Assembly: GCF_000973105.1 (NCBI RefSeq) | Contig: NC_015844.1 | Span: 558,001 to 622,000 of the forward strand | From: Zobellia galactanivorans | GTDB lineage: Bacteria > Bacteroidota > Bacteroidia > Flavobacteriales > Flavobacteriaceae | DNA: 64,000 bases | Reading direction: 5' to 3' | Shown: in pieces, positions 16,235-23,649 of the stretch | Layout: each line of letters starts with the position of its first letter | How positions within the stretch are numbered: the first letter of the stretch is position 1 | Translations under genes and position numbers: made by a program | Notes under the pieces: generated by a model | The model's input: the letters and a program-made list of their open reading frames with translations, nothing else | What the model was told of the DNA's origin: nothing | Database searches by the model: none

Positions 16235-17023
16235 ATGTCTCTTTATGCATCTCTTTTTATTTTCAGCAGTCTTCTCGGCTTGGTATTGGGCTGGGGCATC
16301 ATAAGCCGACGCAAAACAAAGAACAAAGGGGAAAAGTCAGGTTGTTCCGCAATTTATATCTTTATCCTGACCGTCATTATTTCAAACCTTGCTATTCCGT
16401 TTACACTCATTATACCCCACTCTTTCTTCCCCCTTTTTACAGGAAATAAAATGGAGGTTCCCATTGTTTTTGAAGAAATGCATTACGATACCGTTAAGGA
16501 CAGTGATGGCCATGAGCGAGAAGTAGCAATGTTTACCCCCATTGTAGAAATTGAATTGGACAACGGACGAAAACTGGAGCGCAAACTCGACTATAGCTCT
16601 GGGGATAGAGCAAAAATAGGAAGCAATATTACCATCTACTACGATGCCAAAAACGACAAAGTACTTACCCTCGGAATAATTTCTGTTGCAACAAAACTCG
16701 TGGCTTGGCTTACTTGTATCTGGTTATTGGCACTATTATGGGCGGGATACAATTACGCCATAGGAAAACCAACTGCCAGGCCCAAGAATATTTTGGGCAT
16801 TTTGGGACTCAAGCTTATCATACCCTTGATGATGCTAGGTTTTACTTTAGGACTCTTAAGTTATTTGTACAAGAGATGGATCCTCTTAGAAAACCCCGAT
16901 GACCACCCCGATTGGCTACCCTTTCTGGTGCTGTTCTTTGTCGGTGGAATGCTCGTCGGTATTTGGGCTTATTCTTCGGCCATTTTCGGCTCTAAAGATC
17001 AAAACGCCGTAAAAAGAACGTAA
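16235..17023 (+). CDS. DUF3592-like membrane protein (262 aa)
   Basis: TM segments at about residues 5-22, 41-62, 149-170, 186-207 and 226-246. The loop after the second one carries 'MFTPIVEIELDNGRKLERKL' and 'AKIGSNITIYYDAKNDKV', the DUF3592-like signature seen also at 11108 and 13368. Overlapping frames at 16089 and 16183 are shadows. Role unknown; it may belong to the GIDE-LemA transcript. Confidence 0.65.
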   Translation: MSLYASLFIFSSLLGLVLGWGIISRRKTKNKGEKSGCSAIYIFILTVIISNLAIPFTLIIPHSFFPLFTGNKMEVPIVFEEMHYDTVKDSDGHEREVAMFTPIVEIELDNGRKLERKLDYSSGDRAKIGSNITIYYDAKNDKVLTLGIISVATKLVAWLTCIWLLALLWAGYNYAIGKPTARPKNILGILGLKLIIPLMMLGFTLGLLSYLYKRWILLENPDDHPDWLPFLVLFFVGGMLVGIWAYSSAIFGSKDQNAVKRT

Positions 17024-17203
17024 ACACTCCTTGGTAGCTGCCCCACCAATAGAAGAGAAAACGCAATTTTCAATTATAGTTTCCCTTACAAAAATCTACA
17101 AGAAACCATCAAACACAAATACTTGTTTTTCTATTAGGCATATGTACTAAACCATCAAACCCACCGTTACTTGTAAGAAATAATCTATAAATAAAATGTT
17201 AAC

Positions 17204-17473
17204 ATGAAAATCGTAAAAGTAAAAGGTTTCGTCTTACTACTATTCATAATTCTAGGAATTTCCTGCCAAGAAACCAAAGGATGGTCTGAAGATGATAAAA
17301 ACGGATTTCTAAAGGGTTGCATTGGTGCAAACAATGGAAAAGTTTCCGAAGAAAAAGCAAATGAATTATGCTCTTGTATTCTTGACAAAATGATGGAAAA
17401 CTATCCCACCATGATAGAATCACAAAAAATGGGTGTTGAAGATATTAAAGAACTAGCAGAGACTTGCCAATAA
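17204..17473 (+). CDS. Small Cys-rich lipoprotein (89 aa)
   Basis: Lipoprotein signal ending 'LGISC', then 'GWSEDDKNGFLKGCIG', 'ANELCSCILDKMMENYPT' and a final 'LAETCQ'. Four cysteines besides the lipid cysteine suggest two disulfides. Similar small proteins with a CxC motif are common in Bacteroidetes, without a known function. Confidence 0.75.
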   Translation: MKIVKVKGFVLLLFIILGISCQETKGWSEDDKNGFLKGCIGANNGKVSEEKANELCSCILDKMMENYPTMIESQKMGVEDIKELAETCQ

Positions 17474-17504
17474 AAGAACACCTAATACCCTATATAGTTC
17501 ACTT

Positions 17505-17536
17505 CCGACTAGCCACTCGTTTGCTACAAGTGGCTT
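17505..17536. repeat. REP-like palindrome, third locus
   Basis: CCGACTAGCCACTCGTTTGC then TACAAGTGGCTT forms a hairpin with 7-bp arms AGCCACT/AGTGGCT. It shares the CTAG and CTCGTTTGC core with the RAYT unit ends at 5711. It lies between the convergent small lipoprotein and the TraN-like gene. Confidence 0.5.
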
Positions 17537-17618
17537 TACCGGATGGGACCAAAAATATAAAAGCTAGGGAGTAAACTAAAACAAGCTTTGCCATACATTA
17601 TATACCGCAGCTTATCGC

Positions 17619-18638
17619 TTATCTACCGCGCTTGATTTGCTGTGAGCTTAGCCCTAACATTACAGAGCGTTCCCTACCCCCGTCCTCTTCAAGCAATACA
17701 TAAATATTTTGGCCTTTGCCCATAACAAAGTTTTTGCAAACAAATACAAGATGATTGTTACTGTGCGCAGGAATGGATTCTTGCAAATTGTAGATAAACA
17801 AATCCTTTATTTGTATTTCGCGGTTCCCTTCCAAGGATTTGATAAAGAATCTCAACGACTTTACCTTATAATCGCTCCAAGAATCATTTTTAACCTCTAA
17901 TACAAAGTGTAGATCATCATGATCTTTTATTATATTGTTTAACTGTAGCCCGATTAAATTTACCGTATTGGAAATTTTTTTGAACTTAGATTTTTGCAAA
18001 TAACTGTTTTCACAAAAAATCCGATAATAGCCCTCCCTATCCGAATCGTAAAGACTGCTTTCTATTGTTTCTGGGGTTTCCTCACTGGTTAGGTCGTTAG
18101 GTCTTAAATCAGCTTCTACCTTATTGTCAGTATCGTTATTTTCATTCGAAGATGGCTCCCCAAAGGTATCGGATTCGGCCTGTCCAACAGTTTGCTCCTC
18201 GACAGTTTGCTCCTCGACAGTTTGCTCCTCGACAGTTTCTTCGTCATGACTGGCTAGCCTTCCATTTGTGTTACTTACCTCAGCAACACTAGATTCATTC
18301 AATTTCCCAATAGCTTGATCCTTTGTCAGCACATAGGTAAAGCTATTGACCTCGTTATCATATTGAAGTAAAAACGAATAAATATATCCATTCTTGGTAA
18401 TTACGGTGAGGTTACTGGTAGCCCCCTTCTTGGCTACGAGGGTCGCTATTTTTCCATTGGGTTCATACTCGAACTTATAGTGGGGAGCAGGTTCTACGAC
18501 CTTTTTGATTTCCGAAGGAAAAAATAACGTAATCGTTATGCTTTCATTTACCGATACAGGTATGGGTAAATTACTTGCTTTCATTGCCACAGTAGTATAT
18601 GCAATGAACAAAATGAAAAACATCCATTTCAATTTCAT
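17619..18638 (-). CDS. TraN-like (DUF4138) conjugative-transposon-type protein (339 aa)
   Basis: The start at 18638 is preferred because it gives the signal peptide MKLKWMFFILFIAYTTVAMK; the longer frame to 18713 adds 25 residues without function. The N-terminal part ('LPIPVSVNESITITLFFPSE', 'NLTVITKNGYIYSFLLQYDN') matches TraN/DUF4138, an outer-membrane-complex protein of Bacteroides conjugative elements. A low-complexity acidic linker with three and a half VEEQT repeats (18186-18240) separates it from a beta-rich C-terminal half ('LHFVLEVKNDSWSDYKVKSL'). No other tra gene is adjacent, so this is an orphan, perhaps reused or a leftover of an integrated element. Confidence 0.65.
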   Translation of the reverse strand: MKLKWMFFILFIAYTTVAMKASNLPIPVSVNESITITLFFPSEIKKVVEPAPHYKFEYEPNGKIATLVAKKGATSNLTVITKNGYIYSFLLQYDNEVNSFTYVLTKDQAIGKLNESSVAEVSNTNGRLASHDEETVEEQTVEEQTVEEQTVGQAESDTFGEPSSNENNDTDNKVEADLRPNDLTSEETPETIESSLYDSDREGYYRIFCENSYLQKSKFKKISNTVNLIGLQLNNIIKDHDDLHFVLEVKNDSWSDYKVKSLRFFIKSLEGNREIQIKDLFIYNLQESIPAHSNNHLVFVCKNFVMGKGQNIYVLLEEDGGRERSVMLGLSSQQIKRGR

Positions 18639-18709
18639 AAACAAGTAGGTTTTTAAGGTAATTTGGGATAACATACCTTGCCATTTAAACATACAGCCAT
18701 ACAAAAGTA

Positions 18710-18865
18710 TCACCTCTGGTCCCGTTTACACAATTTTTTCGTTATCCTGATCAAAATAATTGTTTTACCGTTGGCAATGTTTGTACCCTTACCTAGTATT
18801 TCGCCCAAGTTCACTTCGTAGAAACCATTGTGGAGAGAATCCCGTTTCACTGTGAACCCACCTAC
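18710..18865 (-). pseudogene. Gene fragment upstream of the TraN-like gene
   Basis: A 51-codon frame without an ATG (GTG possible at 18850) reads 'RDSLHNGFYEVNLGEILGKG' and ends 'ITKKLCKRDQR', stopping 71 bases before the TraN-like start. The composition looks protein-like, but I do not recognise it. It is probably the tail of a lost neighbour. Confidence 0.35.
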
Positions 18866-19318
18866 CTATAATATCATAGTCGTATAAAATTGGATTGGTA
18901 ACACTATATCTATAAAAGTGAAGAAACGGAGCGACTCTACTGGACAGGAAGAAGGCCTGAAATGGATTACCACCACCCTAGCCATTTAGAAACCTGCCCT
19001 TTAAAAATCTCGGGGCAAGGTGACATTGACCATCACAGCGCTTCCTCATATAGCCATACCATTTTATTTGGACCTCTCCCTACGAGTACATCAAAATGAA
19101 TGAAAATAGCCCTGATTCCCTAGTTATGACCGGTACCTAAAGATGGGAGGAGGTCAAGTTTCCTATTGCTCTTTGATAAGAAACTCAACGAACTCAACTG
19201 AATTAAACAGAATATTTTTTTGCCCAGCGGCTATTTTAGAAAAACTACCTCTGAATCAATATTGGCATGAGGTTGAAACGCATTAATGTAAATTCAATCA
19301 ATTTCGGTCATTATAATA
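18866..19318. other. Gene-poor stretch between the TraN-like gene and the PUL
   Basis: Short frames only. One from ATG 18962 (about 45 codons, 'PLKISGQGDIDHHSASSYSH') on the plus strand is protein-like but has no recognisable family. A short match near 19130-19158 (CTAAAGATGGGAGGAGGTCAAG) resembles 2356-2378. I see no terminator for the PUL here. Confidence 0.35.
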
Positions 19319-19894
19319 TTAATTGCCTTCCATTTTATCCCGCATCTGTTTCTCGGCCTCCGTATTCCAATACTTACAGTCCAATTGAAAGAAAACAGAA
19401 GTATATGGAATGGTAAAATCAGTCTTTATCACAAGGATCTTAAACTGTTCAGAAGCCTTGTCGAGCATGGTAATTATATCTTCATGGATAACTTTCTCCA
19501 CGTTCTTCTGCCCAAGAACTCTATTTAAGGTTTCGCGATAATCCGTAATTCCAGGAGCTAAATCCTCATCTATATAATCTATTTCCTTATCCAAATAAAC
19601 GTTAGGTTTAATATGCCTTTGTCCATCTATGATATTCTTAACCGATATTAGAGTTTCAACATGGCCCGCGGTACTCCTGAGCATCATAATGCCAGGACTG
19701 CTCTGTAACGGATAGGCCTCATCAACCACAACGATCCAATTGCGATGCCCCAAGAGCTTCACTTGATCTTGAAGTTCGTCTTCCCAATCTACCTTTACTA
19801 CAGTAGTCTTCTCTGGTTTCGGGAGATTACAATTTGTTTCCCCGCAGGCTACCGTCAAACAAATAACAAGGGAAAGAATTATATATTTTTTCAT
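19319..19894 (-). CDS. RbsD/FucU-like lipoprotein (191 aa)
   Basis: Lipoprotein signal MKKYIILSLVICLTVAC. The core 'LLGHRNWIVVVDEAYPLQSS' resembles the LGH(G/T)...IVIADAxxP start of sugar pyranases and mutarotases (RbsD, FucU), with later 'TDYRETLNRVLG' and 'LVIKTDFTIPYTSVFFQLDC'. These enzymes interconvert sugar anomers, but in the cytoplasm; this one is predicted to be exported and lipidated. It is the last gene of the GH116 locus, 6 bases after the upstream gene, so a role with the released sugar is inferred. Remote similarity only. Confidence 0.5.
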   Translation of the reverse strand: MKKYIILSLVICLTVACGETNCNLPKPEKTTVVKVDWEDELQDQVKLLGHRNWIVVVDEAYPLQSSPGIMMLRSTAGHVETLISVKNIIDGQRHIKPNVYLDKEIDYIDEDLAPGITDYRETLNRVLGQKNVEKVIHEDIITMLDKASEQFKILVIKTDFTIPYTSVFFQLDCKYWNTEAEKQMRDKMEGN

Positions 19895-19900
19895 TTTGTC

Positions 19901-22672
19901 TTATTTTAAATCGACGTTAAGAATATCGTTTGTATTCATTGTCAGCTTACTACTCAATGAAATTAAAACAGTGTTTCCTTGCTGTTCGTAGGAAGATTTT
20001 ATGATTTTCCCGTTCAGTTTCACCGATACCCCATTTAATTCTTTGCCTTCAACAATATCTAGGGTGACGACATTAAGTTCGAGCTTGCCATAGGTAAGTA
20101 AGAGTGTGTTTGTCTGTGCTTTACCATATCTAACCTGTTTGAAAGTACCCCAGCCCTCGGCCGTGGAAAAAAAACTTTTAAAATTATCGGGATTTAGGCG
20201 AGGCTTAAAGCCTATGATTCCTTCCGGACCGTTATAGGTAAACCCGCTCAATGATAGGAGTACATTCCAAGAGTGCATGGCGCGTGAGTAGTGGTTGGAA
20301 CCTTCTACTTCGTTCCACGGATTTCGTTTGGTTCCATTGTACCTGTCGTCTATAGAACGAATAGCTACAATAGCCTCTTCCAACAATCCCTCGTTAATCA
20401 TATCGCAGGCTGCCTCGTATTCAAGTCCGGTCCATACATTGGTCTTGTCGTGTGTGTTCTCAAAAGATTTCGGCTTCTCCTTTGTCCACCCACCATTTAT
20501 CATGGCCGCTTCACCTTTTGCGGCAAGAACCCGTGCGTTCGGCTTTTCAAAGTCATAAATAGTTGCAATATCGGGTGTCCAATTATATTTGAATATGCTT
20601 TTTGCGGCAATCTCACTTTTTTCAGGTGATAGAATATAGCCCAAACCAAGTTGGTTGGCCCAATTTTGTCCGAACAATTGTTGGGCATCGCAGGCCGTAC
20701 CGGGAAAATAGCCCGATCGTCCCTCATTAAAGGCTTTGATATAACTTTGGGCGTTATCATCAATTTCGGAAGGTAATTTGAAACCATTCTTGATTCCTAC
20801 ATTCCCGTTAAGTCCAACCGGATAAAGGTGAATGTAAAACTCACCGTTCCACATTTCTTCGTTCATAAACTTTTGTCCAGATTCAAATAGTTTATGGTAA
20901 CGACTGGCCAATTCAGGTTCTCCTTTCACCTTGGCCATCTCTTCTGCCGCCCGTAATGCGGCAAGGTATAAAGTGTTGTTATACGGATTGGGGCCGTACC
21001 ACATGGGGTCCCAAAAGGTCTGTTCACCTTCCAATACCCCGTTTGGCTCTAGACCGATTTCGGCACCATCTTTAAAAATATGATATCCGATGGCCATTTT
21101 TACTTTCTCCCAAACCGTATCCAAGAATTCATTGTTCGGGGAATTTAAATGTTCACGATAAGCCTTTAATACATATCCACTCTGGGCATCTGAGGCGTAA
21201 CTATGGGGAACTTCAGGCTTGTTTACCCCATATCCCCTAAAATTGATGCGCCCCGACGGACTGTATCCACTATATTTTTCGGTGCTATTAAAATCTTGGA
21301 GTAGGCGTACCGAGCGCTCCAATTCAGGAAATAGTTTGGAGATGGCGGCGACAAAATTGTACACATGGCCACAGGTTCCTTGGCAGAAACCTATCCCTTC
21401 ATAGCCATACATTCTACCATTTTTCCAGATGGCAATATTTCCTGCGGCCAAAGTGGAGACCGGCATTGTAATACGGTTGGCCAACCAATAGGGCAAGGTA
21501 TTGTCATTGTAAGTATCCCTAAATAGTTTTGTGTCGGCATAAAGTGTATTGAAGTTGCTTGCTACATATTTTGTAACATCGAACGAATTGGCATACCAGT
21601 TGTTGTAAATGTGCCCTACCCAGCCCGGTGCTTCGGCCATGGCATCTTTGTATCTTTTGCCGTTTTCATAGTAGTTAGGGAAATACCAACTCACTAGAAA
21701 GGTGATTTCCTTGGTTTGGCCTGACCTTAACGAGACGGTAGAACCTACACTCCCACTTATGGGATCTTCAGAAGAACTTCTTTTTTTCTTACTATCTTTT
21801 TCATTGGCATTGACCAATAAATCGGCTTTCTGATTTAAAACACTCAACGAAAACCCTCCCAATTGAGGATGTTTGGCCAAAACCGAATCATTGCTCATAG
21901 GTTGCATCTCAAAGGAAATACCTGAAACCCCTTTTGACCGAAGAGCCGTATTTACTTGTTTTACCTTGGAGGGCTGTGGAAACGCAATATTCTTGAGTTC
22001 GCCAATAATGGAAACATCAATTTTATCCTTACTTGTGTTTGTGATTTTATATTTCACTACAGTAACAGGGTTGGCAGAACTCCGAACACTTAATGGGACA
22101 AACGGAGAAAAAACTTCGGAACTGATTTCTATGGGAAGCCGGTCAGACTTTTTGCGATAATTCACTTGTGCTATAGGATACTCTCCAATGAATTGGATAT
22201 CGTCAAAATCGTCTTTGTCCAGTTTTAACTCTTCGGAGATACCATTGGCCTGTTCTATACAAATCGTGAAAGTATTTTCAACTTTTGATTGGGGCTCCTC
22301 GGGATGTAAGTAGTTGTATCCCGTTGAAAGACCGTGTCCGCTATTGGGTTGCTGTTGCAAATTATACACAGACTCTGTAAACGCCAACCTGCCGTCTCCT
22401 GTTACATTTACTTGCCCGGAACCTATTCCTCCGCAAGGCATGGCAATATATTTAAGTTCATCTCCACTATAAACTTTTTGTTTTCCTTTTTCAAATAGGG
22501 ATTCGACCCATTTTGGATTGAGGTTCTTTTCTAAGGGTATGTGAGGGCCTTGCTCTTCTTGTGATATAGCGGAGAAAGAAGAGAACGATACTACTAGGAG
22601 GAAAAAAATATCACACCAAATGGCTGTCTTTTTGGTGTTTTTAAGTCGATTGGCTGATATCAGATTAAACAT
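19901..22672 (-). CDS. GH116-related glycosidase, secreted (923 aa)
   Basis: A Sec signal ends near 'FSAISQ'. The N-terminal half carries the GBA2_N-type motif 'MPCGGIGSGQVNVTGDGRLA', and the (alpha/alpha)6 DUF608 half has 'PGTACDAQQLFGQNWANQLG' and, near the C-terminus, 'NPWNEVEGSNHYSRAMHSWN'. Asp662 in the CDAQQ motif corresponds to the acid/base of GBA2-type GH116 enzymes. The nucleophile motif (NELYxL) is not found where expected; this protein has 'ITMPVSTLAAG' (401-411). The fold call is firm; activity (beta-glucoside or related hydrolysis) is inferred. It lies in the PUL between the duplicated protein and the RbsD-like lipoprotein. Confidence 0.85.
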   Translation of the reverse strand: MFNLISANRLKNTKKTAIWCDIFFLLVVSFSSFSAISQEEQGPHIPLEKNLNPKWVESLFEKGKQKVYSGDELKYIAMPCGGIGSGQVNVTGDGRLAFTESVYNLQQQPNSGHGLSTGYNYLHPEEPQSKVENTFTICIEQANGISEELKLDKDDFDDIQFIGEYPIAQVNYRKKSDRLPIEISSEVFSPFVPLSVRSSANPVTVVKYKITNTSKDKIDVSIIGELKNIAFPQPSKVKQVNTALRSKGVSGISFEMQPMSNDSVLAKHPQLGGFSLSVLNQKADLLVNANEKDSKKKRSSSEDPISGSVGSTVSLRSGQTKEITFLVSWYFPNYYENGKRYKDAMAEAPGWVGHIYNNWYANSFDVTKYVASNFNTLYADTKLFRDTYNDNTLPYWLANRITMPVSTLAAGNIAIWKNGRMYGYEGIGFCQGTCGHVYNFVAAISKLFPELERSVRLLQDFNSTEKYSGYSPSGRINFRGYGVNKPEVPHSYASDAQSGYVLKAYREHLNSPNNEFLDTVWEKVKMAIGYHIFKDGAEIGLEPNGVLEGEQTFWDPMWYGPNPYNNTLYLAALRAAEEMAKVKGEPELASRYHKLFESGQKFMNEEMWNGEFYIHLYPVGLNGNVGIKNGFKLPSEIDDNAQSYIKAFNEGRSGYFPGTACDAQQLFGQNWANQLGLGYILSPEKSEIAAKSIFKYNWTPDIATIYDFEKPNARVLAAKGEAAMINGGWTKEKPKSFENTHDKTNVWTGLEYEAACDMINEGLLEEAIVAIRSIDDRYNGTKRNPWNEVEGSNHYSRAMHSWNVLLSLSGFTYNGPEGIIGFKPRLNPDNFKSFFSTAEGWGTFKQVRYGKAQTNTLLLTYGKLELNVVTLDIVEGKELNGVSVKLNGKIIKSSYEQQGNTVLISLSSKLTMNTNDILNVDLK

Positions 22673-22707
22673 AAGATGTTTCTTTATTTTACTAATGTTG
22701 TAAGGAG

Positions 22708-23559
22708 TTAATGTGTATGGGATAATGCTGGTGTCATCAATTGGTCATTGTGCCAATACCATGTAAACTGGCAAACTTCCGGCGGTCTCTGTGGAGCTCC
22801 CACCAATTCGGACCAGCTCCCCGTACTAAGTATTTTCTTTTCGGTATAATGGACGTGGTGAATGTGCGAAGTCTTTCCATCGGTGTACCATGATTCCCAA
22901 GGCCAATTGTCTGATTTGTGCATTGGAGGTAAGGCATAAATTACAGGGCCATCGGCAGCGAGTATATGAGGAATCACTACCCACCTAAACTGTTGGTATT
23001 TTTGTTGTAGGCCTAGTTCCATTGGTTCTATAAATGTTTTTTTAAAATCCAGCCCCAACCATTCCGATGCTATGTCTACCCTGGCCAATCGAAGCTGACT
23101 TTCCAAATCTTGAGTACTTTTTTTATGAAACCGAGGAGATAATGTTGATGTCTCTGACAATTTATACCATGGAACAATACCTCGTTTAAGAAGTTTTTTT
23201 ACAGGATACTTTACCCATTCAGTTCTCGTGGGCTCGCCATTTATTAAAGACCAACGCTCCCATGGTGTCCAACCTAACTCTTCTTCAGGGGGCAATGCAT
23301 TTATCATGGTCCCTCCATTTTCATCATAGCTTACGGACCAGCGGTAACGTCTGTAAGGATGGCCGACTTCAGTGGTCAAAGGACCAAATACCTCATTGAA
23401 ATCAATTTTAAGGTCTAAACAGGCATCCCAAATTCCTGCGGCCCGAAATTGGTGCAGTAATTCAAAGTCCGTAGACCTTGAAAATGGGGTATTCTCCTGG
23501 GAAAACAGCATCAATAAGAGACTAAGTAAAAAGACAGAAGTAACTAGTATTCTCTTCAT
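22708..23559 (-). CDS. Secreted protein with internal duplication (283 aa)
   Basis: Signal peptide MKRILVTSVFLLSLLLMLFS. Two halves repeat the same motif string. The first has 'HPYRRYRWSVSYDENG', 'INALPPEEELGWTPWERW' and 'VKYPVKKLL'; the second has 'QKYQQFRWVVIPHILA', 'IYALPPMHKSDNWPWESW' and 'VHYTEKKIL'. Aromatic and proline residues (RW, ALPP, PWExW) are the conserved core, which suggests two carbohydrate-binding-like modules, but I do not recognise a family. It lies 35 bases upstream of the GH116-related gene in the same operon. Confidence 0.75.
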   Translation of the reverse strand: MKRILVTSVFLLSLLLMLFSQENTPFSRSTDFELLHQFRAAGIWDACLDLKIDFNEVFGPLTTEVGHPYRRYRWSVSYDENGGTMINALPPEEELGWTPWERWSLINGEPTRTEWVKYPVKKLLKRGIVPWYKLSETSTLSPRFHKKSTQDLESQLRLARVDIASEWLGLDFKKTFIEPMELGLQQKYQQFRWVVIPHILAADGPVIYALPPMHKSDNWPWESWYTDGKTSHIHHVHYTEKKILSTGSWSELVGAPQRPPEVCQFTWYWHNDQLMTPALSHTH

Positions 23560-23649
23560 ATTTAGCTATTCATAAAGGATATGTCCGTATTGGACATCTT
23601 AAAAAAAGGTTGTTGCAATCATTCGGACGTCTAAGGCTCCAAACAAATA

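Noticed and set aside
1-17000. Type VI secretion or Rhs toxin gene in the island
   Set aside because: No VgrG, PAAR, Hcp, Rhs or nuclease motif could be supported; the immunity-array idea remains without a toxin partner in the window.
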